This document shows, piece by piece, positions 1-7,150 of a DNA stretch of 10,209 bases. A model generated the notes under the pieces. That model ran no database searches, had not been told where the DNA came from, and was given only the letters and a program-made list of their open reading frames with translations. Each line of letters starts with the position of its first letter. Position 1 is the first letter of the stretch. Position numbers and translations under genes: made by a program. The DNA is from JAIXWP01 sp943372555 (GTDB lineage Bacteria > Bacteroidota > Bacteroidia > Flavobacteriales_D > Sanyastnellaceae), in NCBI GenBank assembly GCA_943372555.1, contig CALRZB010000083.1, positions 1-10,209 on the forward strand. The letters run 5' to 3'.

Positions 1-116
1 AAACCGTTGTCCGCCCCAGATGATGTCGTATCCGTGACCTTTGTTGTATCCTTGCAGGACGCACTCCATAAGATAATGGCACTGATTGTCCATATAAATG
101 CACTAAATCTCTTCAT
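1..116 (-). CDS. Partial lipoprotein, N-terminal 38 codons only
   Basis: An open frame reads leftwards from an ATG at 116-114 to the window edge without a stop. The first 21 residues form a clear lipoprotein signal peptide: a basic start (MKRF), a hydrophobic stretch and a lipobox WSAS-C with the lipidated cysteine at residue 21. A Thr/Ser/Asp-rich linker follows (KDTTKVTDTTSSG), as is usual for surface or periplasmic lipoproteins. It is divergent from the substrate-binding lipoprotein gene that starts at 186, so the 69 bp between them must hold both promoters. The function cannot be read from this fragment. The signal peptide is seen directly; that it is a real gene is inferred from the signal plus the uninterrupted frame. 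Confidence 0.62.
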   Translation of the reverse strand, partial: MKRFSAFIWTISAIILWSASCKDTTKVTDTTSSGADNG

Positions 117-169
117 GATGTTGTGAAATTTTTTGCAAGATGCAACGAATACTGCAATATTCTTCTATC

Positions 170-177
170 TACATTTG
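170..177 (+). promoter_or_regulatory. Candidate Bacteroidota -7 element for the substrate-binding protein gene
   Basis: TACATTTG matches the TAnnTTTG -7 consensus of the Bacteroidota primary sigma factor exactly. No TTG sits at the usual 17-23 bp upstream, so the -33 half is missing or degenerate. The element ends only 8 nt before the ATG at 186, which would give a very short or leaderless mRNA. It also lies inside the longer GTG-start reading frame from 123, which argues for the start at 186. Confidence 0.4.
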
Positions 178-185
178 ACCCCAAC

Positions 186-1802
186 ATGAAGTTTATACTA
201 TATATATATGTAATCCTTTTCCTTTTCGGCTGCTCTGTCAGTCAATCGGACGAGTCGAATGTCTTCCGATACAACGAAAGCAATGGCATTACTTCCCTTG
301 ATCCAGCCTTCGCTCGCGACCTAGAAATCATGTGGGCAACCAATCAGATATTTGACGGCCTGGTGGAAATGAATGAAGATTTGGAAGTCGTTCCATGCAT
401 CGCAAAAAGTTGGAACATCTCCGAAGATGGAAAGACCTATACCTTTATAATAAGAGATGGTGTCTACTTCCATTCCTCGCCACTTTTTGTTGATTCTACA
501 AAAAGAGAAGTTACAGCTCACGATTTTGAATACAGTTTTTCAAGAATTATCGATCCAACTTTAGCATCACCTGGGTCGTGGATATTTTCTAAAGTAGACA
601 CTTCTTTCAATAAAGGTTTTGAGGCAATCAATGATTCTACTTTTTCGATTCATCTAAAAAATCCGTTCCAACCTTTTCTAGGAATGTTGACCATGCAATA
701 CTGCAGCGTGGTTCCGAAAGAAGTGGTAGAACATTACGGTGCCGACTTTAGATCTCATCCTATTGGAACAGGTCCTTTCAAGTTTGCATTTTGGTATGAG
801 AACATCGCTTTGGTTTTTCACAAAAATCAAAATTTCTGGCAAAAAGACGAAAGTGGAAATGCCCTTCCCTATCTCGATGCCATCAAAATTGATTTTGTAA
901 AAGACATGTCTGTCGAATATCAAGGTCTATTGATGAACAAATACGACTTCATGAGTGGTATCCATAATTCATACAAAGATGAATTATTGAGCACACAAGG
1001 AGAACTGAATGATGCGTACAAAGACAAATTCAATTTTTACAAAATGCCTTTTATCAAAACCGACTACATCGGTTTTATGATTGATCCGAATTCAGAAGTA
1101 GCATCAACATCTCCCTTTTTAAATAGTAAGGTTAGAAAAGCAATCGAGTACGCCATTGATAAAAAAGAAATGGTGCGCTACTTAAGAAACAATACTGTGG
1201 TAGCCGCAGAGCAAGGCTTCATTCCTCCAGGATTGCTTGTGGAAGATTCGTTACTTTCAGAATTTAATATTGAAAAAGCAATACAACTGTTGGATGAGGC
1301 TGGCTATCCAAAAGGAAAAGGGTTGCCCGAATTCACAATTTCGACAACCGGTGATTACGCGGATCTAATCGAATACATTCAACATAGTCTGAATAAAATC
1401 GGGCTCAATGTGAAAGTGCAAGTCATGCAAGGTGGGACATTTCGCGAAGCAACCTCAAAAGGTCAATTGGCCGTGTTCCGCAAAAGTTGGCTCGCCGATT
1501 ATGCCGACGCTGAGAATTTCTTTAGTTTATTCTTGACCGAAACCTTTTGTCCCAACGGACCGAACTATTGTCATTATTCCAATAAAGAATTTGACATACT
1601 ATATAATAAGGCCATAACTTCTACTTCAGAAGTGGAGCGAAATGCACTTTACAAAGAAATGAATCGTATGATTAGCGAGGAGACACCGATGATTCCGCTC
1701 TATTATGATCAAGTATCTCACTTCGTTTCAAAATCCATTGAAAACTGGAATATCAATCCGATTAATTTGATTGATCTCAAAAAAGTGAGAAAGAAACGTT
1801 AG
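186..1802 (+). CDS. ABC transporter substrate-binding lipoprotein, family 5 (oligopeptide/DppA-OppA type)
   Basis: The protein has 538 residues. It starts with a lipoprotein signal peptide (MKFILYIYVILFLFGC, lipobox LFG-C16), so the mature protein should be membrane-anchored. The body follows the SBP_bac_5 pattern: an early SLDPAFARD segment, QIFDGLVE (54-61), the predicted strand region SWNISEDGKTYTF (75-87), the signature IGTGPFKF (193-200) with W203, and a C-terminal lobe ending in PMIPLYYD. Family members bind peptides, nickel complexes or other small solutes for an ABC importer. No permease or ATPase gene lies in the window, so the ligand and partners are unknown. The frame can be extended to a GTG at 123, but the lipoprotein signal starts exactly at 186. 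The next gene begins 2 nt after the stop, suggesting co-transcription with the decarboxylase. Confidence 0.9.
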   Translation: MKFILYIYVILFLFGCSVSQSDESNVFRYNESNGITSLDPAFARDLEIMWATNQIFDGLVEMNEDLEVVPCIAKSWNISEDGKTYTFIIRDGVYFHSSPLFVDSTKREVTAHDFEYSFSRIIDPTLASPGSWIFSKVDTSFNKGFEAINDSTFSIHLKNPFQPFLGMLTMQYCSVVPKEVVEHYGADFRSHPIGTGPFKFAFWYENIALVFHKNQNFWQKDESGNALPYLDAIKIDFVKDMSVEYQGLLMNKYDFMSGIHNSYKDELLSTQGELNDAYKDKFNFYKMPFIKTDYIGFMIDPNSEVASTSPFLNSKVRKAIEYAIDKKEMVRYLRNNTVVAAEQGFIPPGLLVEDSLLSEFNIEKAIQLLDEAGYPKGKGLPEFTISTTGDYADLIEYIQHSLNKIGLNVKVQVMQGGTFREATSKGQLAVFRKSWLADYADAENFFSLFLTETFCPNGPNYCHYSNKEFDILYNKAITSTSEVERNALYKEMNRMISEETPMIPLYYDQVSHFVSKSIENWNINPINLIDLKKVRKKR

Positions 1803-1804
1803 TT

Positions 1805-2833
1805 TTGACAGACCAAACAGACTACAGCGTGCTTAAGATAGATATGCATACCCACATCATGCCCAAAGATCTTCCCGATTGGACGAAGAAATTTGGATAT
1901 GGAAACTTTATTCATCTAGATCATCATAGACCGGGCTTTGCTCGCATGATGCAAGGTGAAAAGTTTTTTCGTGAAATCGAATCCAATTGTTGGGATGAAG
2001 AATTACGTATCGGTGAGTATCTCAAATTCGACACGCATGTTCAAGTAGTTTGCACCATTCCTGTTTTATTCGCCTACTGGGCCAAGCCAAACGACGGACT
2101 TGAGGTAGCACGTTTTCTAAATGATGATATCGTCAATACTATTCAGAAGCATCCAAAAAGTTATGTGGCACTTGGAACATTGCCTATGCAAGACATTGAA
2201 CTTGCTGTGCAAGAACTTCATCGCTGCAAAGAAATAGGAATTCGTGGAATTCAGATTGGTAGCAATATCAATGGAAAAAATTTGAATGAAACAGAGTTCT
2301 TTCCTCTGTGGAATGCTCTTGAAGAATTAGACATGTGCGTGCTTGTTCATCCTTGGGAAATGATGGGTGAAAATGACATGAAAAAATATTGGCTGCCTTG
2401 GTTAGTAGGTATGCCAGCAGAAACCACCCGTGCAATTTGCTCTTTATTATTTGGTGGTATTTTCGAGCGATTCCCGAAAGTGCGATTCAACTTTGCACAT
2501 GCAGGAGGTTCTTTTATTCCCACCATTGGTCGAATAGAACATGGATTCAATTGTCGCCCTGACCTTGTCGCGATCGACAATCAAATTCCACCGCGTGATT
2601 ATTTCGGTCACTTCTGGGTTGATAGCGCTACGCACGATCCAGAACTTTTGCATTATGTATTGAAACATCAAGGTTCTAAGCGTGTATCGCTTGGCACCGA
2701 TTATCCTTTCCCTCTAGGAGATTTGGAGATTGGAAAATTCATTACAGAAATGGGACTAAGTGATGAAACGGTTGAAGATATTTTCTGCAACTCAGCATTA
2801 GAATGGCTCGGAATGTCGAAGTCTGACTTCTAA
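1805..2833 (+). CDS. nbaD: 2-amino-3-carboxymuconate-6-semialdehyde decarboxylase (ACMSD)
   Basis: This 342-residue amidohydrolase-superfamily protein aligns from memory along its whole length with Pseudomonas fluorescens ACMSD (NbaD). Visible Zn ligands are H15 and H17 (DMHTH), H182 (VHPWEMMG) and D299 (GTDYPFPLGD). H232 (AHAGGS) matches the catalytic His228, and R56 and R243 match the substrate-binding Arg51 and Arg239. Spacing between these residues agrees within one position. The enzyme decarboxylates ACMS to 2-aminomuconate semialdehyde in the kynurenine/3-hydroxyanthranilate pathway, diverting tryptophan carbon from quinolinate and NAD synthesis to catabolism. The start is a TTG 2 nt after the upstream stop. 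The first ATG (1844) would cut away the strand before the HxH motif, so TTG is preferred. No other kynurenine-pathway gene is in the window. Confidence 0.93.
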   Translation: MTDQTDYSVLKIDMHTHIMPKDLPDWTKKFGYGNFIHLDHHRPGFARMMQGEKFFREIESNCWDEELRIGEYLKFDTHVQVVCTIPVLFAYWAKPNDGLEVARFLNDDIVNTIQKHPKSYVALGTLPMQDIELAVQELHRCKEIGIRGIQIGSNINGKNLNETEFFPLWNALEELDMCVLVHPWEMMGENDMKKYWLPWLVGMPAETTRAICSLLFGGIFERFPKVRFNFAHAGGSFIPTIGRIEHGFNCRPDLVAIDNQIPPRDYFGHFWVDSATHDPELLHYVLKHQGSKRVSLGTDYPFPLGDLEIGKFITEMGLSDETVEDIFCNSALEWLGMSKSDF

Positions 2834-2836
2834 TTT

Positions 2837-4552
2837 TTACCACTCAAAATTACCATTGAATACGCGACTATTTCCAACACCATCAATGATGGTGAGTTCG
2901 AAATAATGCTTGCCAGCCGTGATGTATCGCTTATCGAAATAGTACATTAGACGCGCAGTTTTCGCATCGTATTCCATCAACGCCCATTTGCCATCGATGG
3001 TCGGAATGATTTGATCAACTCCAGAAAGCCCGTCACTAATTTTTACGGTAAAAACACCGCGTCCCTTCATACTCGGTCCAAAATCAACATTTGTAATACT
3101 CGGCTTCACCGTGTCGATCATTAATCCGAAGAAGCCTAAATACGTTGGCTCCGCTTCAATGAAACCGTCTTTGTAAATACTGCCTTCTGCAGAAATTTTA
3201 TTTTTATCAGGATCAAATCTTACTATCACCGCTTTATTTCTCAAATTTTCAGGAACCTTCTGCGCGTTGATTGCCAATTTGAATTTGCTATGAATAGGCT
3301 CATAAGCTGATGCAATTTTATAAGTTGGTGTTATGCTTTTTTCAATTGTTTTTGTTTCTTCAATTGTGAGATCCAAATCCTCATATAAAGTATATGCGGG
3401 CATTTCAATTTTCAATCGCTGATCGCTATACTTATTATCTTCTTCCCAATTCCACTTCGCGATAAACGCCTTTGGTGGCGAGGGTTTTGCTACAGCAGAT
3501 GATAGAGATTGCACATCAAAATTCACCGTAGATTTATTCCCCATGATATCAATTACACGGTATTCTATTTTATGTTTTTTTCCATCTTTAAATGTTACAA
3601 TTCCATCATTTACGAGATTATCATAAATATCTAATGGGTTCCCCGGTAATCTGTACGAACCATGAATTTGGCTTTTATCTTTTTTAAATTTCTCATAAAT
3701 AGTATGAGCATTCATTGCTCGATTTGTCGCGAATTCCAATTTATCCATGCGCTGACCATAGACCTGAAGTCCATCAACGAAAAGTTCGATTCTGTAAATC
3801 CCACATTTGTTCTCATTACCATTTAACATATCGCTTGTGTGAATAGCGAAACCAAAGTCACCATAGACGGCCGGTGCGGTGGTTGTTTTAAGAGCGCATG
3901 CTCCCGTAAATGTCTTTGTGGGAAAGCTCAAAGGCACTTTACCACCATTGACAGAAGAGGTATCGTTCATTGGAACAATCCAAATTCCTGTTATGCTTGG
4001 AGCAATTTTATCGGTGACTTGAAATCCGAAAAGAAGCGGGTTGATCAGTTTCTCTGTTGAAGTCTCACGCACTTCAAAATGAAGGTGGGGTCCACCAGAT
4101 CCGCCAGTGTTTCCAGAAAGGGCCACGACCTCACCTTTGGTTACAGGCAATTCGTTGGGTTCTGGGAATAAATCGACGCTAAATGATTTTAGGAGGTATT
4201 GGTTGCGTTTTACGTATTCATCGATTTTCGGAGAATAGGACTTCAGGTGACCATATAGCGTTGTGAAACCATTAGGGTGGGTAATGTAGAGGGCATAGCC
4301 GTATCCAACGGAAGACACTTTGATTCGGCTAACATAGCCTTCGGCAGCTGAATAAATCTTAAGTCCCTCTTGCTGAGCGGTTTTGATATCAATTCCAGCG
4401 TGAAAGTGATTGGTACGGAGTTCTCCGAAATTACCAGCTAGGTTGAGAGGAATATCTAAGGGTGAGCGAAAATAATCTTGGGGATAAGCCTGCTGGGCGA
4501 AAATGCCCAACGAGCTGAAAAGGACAAAAACGAGGAATGACAACACTTTCAT
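2837..4552 (-). CDS. Secreted M23 (LytM-type) metallopeptidase with C-terminal Ig-like region
   Basis: The product has 571 residues from the ATG at 4552-4550, which begins a good signal peptide (MKVLSFLVFVLFSSLGIFAQ). The frame opens 14 codons earlier, but that start would bury the signal. The M23 domain spans about residues 40-170 with all expected zinc and catalytic residues: H51 and D55 (HAGID), H102 (YGHL) and H156/H158 (PHLHFE). It should be an active peptidoglycan endopeptidase in the periplasm or at the cell surface. About 400 residues follow with beta-rich stretches and repeated 'D..G' and 'KISDGLSG' patterns typical of Ig-like domains in Bacteroidota M23 proteins. The gene is convergent with ACMSD (3 nt between stops) and divergent from the ZapB/ZapA cluster. 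Its substrate bond and cell-cycle role are not visible. Confidence 0.9.
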   Translation of the reverse strand: MKVLSFLVFVLFSSLGIFAQQAYPQDYFRSPLDIPLNLAGNFGELRTNHFHAGIDIKTAQQEGLKIYSAAEGYVSRIKVSSVGYGYALYITHPNGFTTLYGHLKSYSPKIDEYVKRNQYLLKSFSVDLFPEPNELPVTKGEVVALSGNTGGSGGPHLHFEVRETSTEKLINPLLFGFQVTDKIAPSITGIWIVPMNDTSSVNGGKVPLSFPTKTFTGACALKTTTAPAVYGDFGFAIHTSDMLNGNENKCGIYRIELFVDGLQVYGQRMDKLEFATNRAMNAHTIYEKFKKDKSQIHGSYRLPGNPLDIYDNLVNDGIVTFKDGKKHKIEYRVIDIMGNKSTVNFDVQSLSSAVAKPSPPKAFIAKWNWEEDNKYSDQRLKIEMPAYTLYEDLDLTIEETKTIEKSITPTYKIASAYEPIHSKFKLAINAQKVPENLRNKAVIVRFDPDKNKISAEGSIYKDGFIEAEPTYLGFFGLMIDTVKPSITNVDFGPSMKGRGVFTVKISDGLSGVDQIIPTIDGKWALMEYDAKTARLMYYFDKRYITAGKHYFELTIIDGVGNSRVFNGNFEW

Positions 4553-4657
4553 GACAATCTCACTATTAATCTGTGAATTACAAAAGTCAATCATCGAGCC
4601 GTTTTATTCGTTAGTACCTGATTTTGAAATATCAACATTAAAATTGAATAAATCGAG

Positions 4658-4689
4658 TTACGAACGAACCGATGAAAGCACTACATTTG
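4658..4689 (+). promoter_or_regulatory. Candidate promoter for the zapB-like/zapA/rny cluster
   Basis: TACATTTG at 4682-4689 matches TAnnTTTG exactly. A TTA at 4658-4660 sits 21 bp upstream in the place of the -33 TTG. Transcription from here would start around 4694 and give a leader of about 25-30 nt before the ATG at 4723. This decides between two in-frame ATGs: the one at 4672 would lie upstream of the promoter, so 4723 is the better start. Confidence 0.5.
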
Positions 4690-4722
4690 GCTTCGATTCG
4701 TGGTAATTCAAAGCCATTTCTC

Positions 4723-5016
4723 ATGACTCATACAGAGATCTTAAAACGCATAGAAGAAAAAATTGTCCGTTTGGGGGAAGCCAAACGCGATATTGAGCTT
4801 CAATACAATCGTTTGAAAGACGAGAATGATTCGTTGTATAAGATCAACCGTGAACTGTTGGGTCAGCTTGATGAATTAGGTGAGAAGAACCGAGAATTGG
4901 AAAATACCCGCTCGTTGCAGCCGGGGGTGCAGGATGACTTCCGCACTTCCACTAAGCAGAGGATCAACGATCTGGTTCAAGAAATTGACGAATGCCTCGC
5001 ATTGCTCAACAAATAA
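4723..5016 (+). CDS. Short coiled-coil protein, ZapB-like, upstream of zapA
   Basis: The 97-residue product is almost entirely helical and heptad-patterned from about residue 5 to 60 (EILKRIEEKI, LGEAKRDIELQ, LGQLDELGEKNREL). A polar linker follows, then a short C-terminal helix (QRINDLVQEIDECLALLN). I recall similar small coiled-coil proteins directly upstream of zapA in Bacteroidota; they resemble ZapB in size and coiled-coil content, but homology to E. coli ZapB is not shown. By position it is a plausible Z-ring-associated partner of ZapA. The start at 4723 is preferred over an in-frame ATG at 4672 because the residues between are not helical and a promoter element lies at 4682. The gap to zapA is 7 nt, so the two are probably co-translated. 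Confidence 0.75.
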   Translation: MTHTEILKRIEEKIVRLGEAKRDIELQYNRLKDENDSLYKINRELLGQLDELGEKNRELENTRSLQPGVQDDFRTSTKQRINDLVQEIDECLALLNK

Positions 5017-5023
5017 CAACGCT

Positions 5024-5338
5024 ATGAACGAAATTTCAATTAAAGTGAACATAGCAGGACGCGTTTATCCACTTACGGTAGACAGCGCCCAAGAAAGTGT
5101 TATCCGCAATGCAGAGAAGAAAATTGAAGAAAGTCTAGCAGTATTCCAGCAGAGCTACGCTGTAAAAGATAAACAAGATCTATTGGCCATGGCTGCCCTC
5201 CAGGTAGCTTCAGCCCCACAACCCCAACCGGAAAAAGTGGTAGAAACAGTTGTAGAACGCGTAGAAATTGAGGTTCCAACCAATATCAATCCTGAGTTGA
5301 ACCAATTGGAAGCACTTGTAGACAGCTATTTGATTTAA
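5024..5338 (+). CDS. zapA: Cell division protein ZapA
   Basis: The product has 104 residues. The N-terminal half shows the ZapA pattern: a beta hairpin with ISIKVNIAGRVYPLTVDS (4-21), then a helix with VIRNAEKKIEESLAVFQQ and the family-typical DKQDLLAMAALQ (about 49-60). The C-terminal part is a Pro/Gln/Val/Glu-rich linker and a short helix instead of the long coiled coil of E. coli ZapA; shorter ZapA proteins of this type occur in Bacteroidota. ZapA cross-links FtsZ protofilaments at midcell. The frame runs open upstream to 4880, but that part overlaps the preceding gene and has no ZapA character, so the ATG at 5024 is the start. The next gene is rny, 81 bp downstream. Confidence 0.88.
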   Translation: MNEISIKVNIAGRVYPLTVDSAQESVIRNAEKKIEESLAVFQQSYAVKDKQDLLAMAALQVASAPQPQPEKVVETVVERVEIEVPTNINPELNQLEALVDSYLI

Positions 5339-5371
5339 TCGTCCTTTCTTATTTCCCACATCCTCGCGCAC

Positions 5372-5391
5372 CCGATATCAGTGGATATCGG
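5372..5391. repeat. Perfect 8-4-8 inverted repeat between zapA and rny
   Basis: CCGATATC (5372-5379) and GATATCGG (5384-5391) are perfect inverted copies around an AGTG loop. No T-tract follows on either strand, so it is not a standard intrinsic terminator. It lies 28 bp before the rny start codon and could be an mRNA hairpin in the rny leader, a processing site or a DNA operator. Which of these applies cannot be told from the sequence. Confidence 0.7.
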
Positions 5392-5419
5392 TAAAAATTA
5401 ATTAATAAACAACAACAAC

Positions 5420-6961
5420 ATGGGTTCAATTTACATGGCTGTTGCTGCGTTAGTAGGTGTTCTTATCGGTGCAGGAGCTGCATGGTTCCTTCTCAATAGT
5501 GTATTGAATAAGAAGAAAGAAAACATACTCGCAGAAGCAGACAAAGAGGGAGAGACCATCAAGGAGAAAAAAATTCTCCAAGCCAAGGAGAAATTCTTGG
5601 AGATGAAGAGTGCACACGAGCGCGAAGTGCAAGACAGAAACAAAAAAATTCAATCACGTGAAGACGGTCTGAAAAATAAAGAACGTGAAGCTTCACAACA
5701 GATTGAGCAATACAAGCGCAAAGAGAAAGACCTAGAAGGAACAAAAGAAAACCTTCAACGTCTTACCGAAGGCAATCAAAGAAGATCAAGTGAGCTTGAA
5801 AAAGCACACAACAAAGCAGTTACTCTTCTTGAAGACATCGCTCAGATGTCTGCTGATCAAGCTAAGGCAGCGTTGATGGAACAATTGAAAGATGAGGCAC
5901 GTAATTCTGCTGCATCTCAAATTCAAAACATCGTAGACGAAGCGAAACTCAAAGCAAATCAAGAGGCTAAGAAAATCGTTATTCAAACTATTCAACGCAC
6001 AGCAGTTGAGCATGCGGTAGAAAATAGTGTTTCGGTATTCAATATCGAAAGTGATGAAATGAAAGGCCGTATCATCGGTCGCGAAGGTCGTAACATCCGT
6101 GCGCTGGAAGCAGCGACTGGCGTTGAGATCATCGTTGATGACACTCCTGAAGCAATAGTACTTTCTTGTTTTGATCCAGTGAGAAGAGAGATCGCACGAC
6201 TTTCTCTTCACCAATTGGTAACAGACGGACGTATTCACCCAGCGCGTATCGAAGAAGTGGTAGCGAAAGTTCGCAAAAACATCGAAGAAGAAATCGTGGA
6301 AGTGGGTAAACGCACTTGTATTGAACTAGGAATTCACGGTGTACACTCTGAATTGATTCGTATGGTTGGTCGTATGAAGTATCGTTCTTCTTATGGTCAA
6401 AACCTACTTCAACACTCACGTGAGGTGGCTAATCTTTGCGCTACAATGGCGAGTGAGCTTGGTCTAAATACTAAAGCTGCAAAACGCGCTGGTCTTCTTC
6501 ACGATATTGGAAAAGTTCCAGACGATGAAAGCGAATTGCCGCACGCAGTATTGGGTATGAAACTCGCTGAGAAATATGGCGAGAAACCAGATGTATGTAA
6601 TGCAATTGGAGCTCACCACGATGAGGTAGAAATGAAGACACTTCTTGCTCCGATTATCCAAGTATGTGATGCCATCAGTGGCGCGCGTCCTGGAGCTCGC
6701 AGAGAAGTTGTGGAAGCATATATTCAACGTCTGCGTGACCTTGAGAACATTGCTTTGGAATATCCCGGTGTATCTAAATCTTTTGCTATTCAAGCAGGAC
6801 GCGAACTTCGCGTAATGGTTGAAGCAGATAAAGTATCAGATGATCAAGCGGACTCACTAGCTGTCACACTTGCAAGTCGCATCGAAACAGAAATGACCTA
6901 CCCTGGTCAAGTTCGTGTAACGGTCATTCGCGAGAAGAGAGCTGTAGGCGTGGCGAGATAA
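5420..6961 (+). CDS. rny: Ribonuclease Y
   Basis: The 513-residue protein has the complete RNase Y layout and normal length. An N-terminal membrane anchor (about 4-26, AVAALVGVLIGAGAAWFLL) is followed by a long charged coiled coil (about 30-190). A KH RNA-binding domain carries GRIIGREGRN (about 216-225). The HD phosphohydrolase domain has H332 (LLQHSREV), H361-D362 (LLHDIGK), H399/H400 (AHHDE) and D417 (QVCDAISGARPG). RNase Y is a membrane-bound endonuclease that starts mRNA decay and processing. The start at 5420 places the anchor at the very N-terminus. It probably belongs to the zapB-like/zapA transcript, although the 81-bp gap with an inverted repeat allows separate control. A heptad repeat array starts at its stop codon and a strong terminator follows at 7014-7046. 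Confidence 0.97.
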   Translation: MGSIYMAVAALVGVLIGAGAAWFLLNSVLNKKKENILAEADKEGETIKEKKILQAKEKFLEMKSAHEREVQDRNKKIQSREDGLKNKEREASQQIEQYKRKEKDLEGTKENLQRLTEGNQRRSSELEKAHNKAVTLLEDIAQMSADQAKAALMEQLKDEARNSAASQIQNIVDEAKLKANQEAKKIVIQTIQRTAVEHAVENSVSVFNIESDEMKGRIIGREGRNIRALEAATGVEIIVDDTPEAIVLSCFDPVRREIARLSLHQLVTDGRIHPARIEEVVAKVRKNIEEEIVEVGKRTCIELGIHGVHSELIRMVGRMKYRSSYGQNLLQHSREVANLCATMASELGLNTKAAKRAGLLHDIGKVPDDESELPHAVLGMKLAEKYGEKPDVCNAIGAHHDEVEMKTLLAPIIQVCDAISGARPGARREVVEAYIQRLRDLENIALEYPGVSKSFAIQAGRELRVMVEADKVSDDQADSLAVTLASRIETEMTYPGQVRVTVIREKRAVGVAR

Positions 6962-6999
6962 TTTCGGATTTCAAATTCCGGATTTCAGATTCCGGAATT
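6961..6999 (+). repeat. Heptad tandem repeat at the rny stop codon
   Basis: Five unbroken 7-bp units of consensus ATTYCRR start at 6961, the last base of the rny TAA, and end at 6995. ATT then follows with one extra A. The variable bases alternate so that the last four units form two 14-bp repeats (ATTTCAR then ATTCCGG). The array lies between the stop codon and the terminator, in the 3' untranslated region of the rny message. Confidence 0.8.
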
Positions 7000-7013
7000 A
7001 ATCAAAACATATT

Positions 7014-7046
7014 AAAAAAGGCGAAGATTCTCTTCGCCTTTTTTTT
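7014..7046. terminator. Strong intrinsic terminator after rny, bidirectional
   Basis: The arms GGCGAAGA (7020-7027) and TCTTCGCC (7031-7038) pair perfectly around a TTC loop. The stem is extended by six A residues on the left pairing with the T run on the right (T 7039-7046). U-tracts are present in both directions, so it can stop rny transcripts and also leftward transcripts coming from the YdeI-like operon. Confidence 0.92.
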
Positions 7047-7061
7047 ATAATATAAAAAATC

Positions 7062-7072
7062 GCACTTCGTGC
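7062..7072 (-). terminator. Weak hairpin with T-run on the minus strand
   Basis: GCAC and GTGC pair around a 3-nt loop. On the minus strand the hairpin is followed by GATTTTTT. The stem has only 4 bp, so this is at most a weak terminator for transcripts from the YdeI-like operon. Confidence 0.3.
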
Positions 7073-7081
7073 TAATGTTTT

Positions 7082-7104
7082 ATGCCCCTAAAGGGGCATT
7101 TTTT
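7082..7104 (+). terminator. Second intrinsic terminator, plus-strand polarity
   Basis: ATGCCCC (7082-7088) pairs with GGGGCAT (7093-7099) around a TAAA loop. A run of six T bases (7099-7104) starts with the last base of the stem. It sits 36 bp after the first terminator and would act as a back-up for rny transcripts. On the minus strand there is only a short AAAAC tail, so it is probably one-directional. Confidence 0.75.
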
Positions 7105-7150
7105 CGCGTACGCTTCGCGCTTTGTGTTTCGCATATCTTTCCTAGAATAT

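Noticed and set aside
123..185. GTG start extending the substrate-binding protein by 21 residues
   Set aside because: The lipoprotein signal peptide begins exactly at the ATG at 186, and a promoter element lies inside the extension.
2878..2894. Hairpin as a terminator for ACMSD
   Set aside because: The 7-bp stem lies within the peptidase coding sequence and has no T-tract on the plus strand.
4672..4722. Upstream ATG for the ZapB-like gene
   Set aside because: It lies before the TAnnTTTG element at 4682-4689 and adds residues without coiled-coil character.
4880..5023. Longer ZapA reading frame
   Set aside because: It overlaps the preceding gene in another frame and its translation has no resemblance to ZapA.
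5339..5419. 6S RNA next to zapA, as in gammaproteobacteria
   Set aside because: The gap is only 81 bp, far below 6S RNA length, and shows a single short hairpin.
5786..6419. Minus-strand open frames within rny
   Set aside because: They are shadows of the highly conserved KH and HD coding region and show no protein family features.
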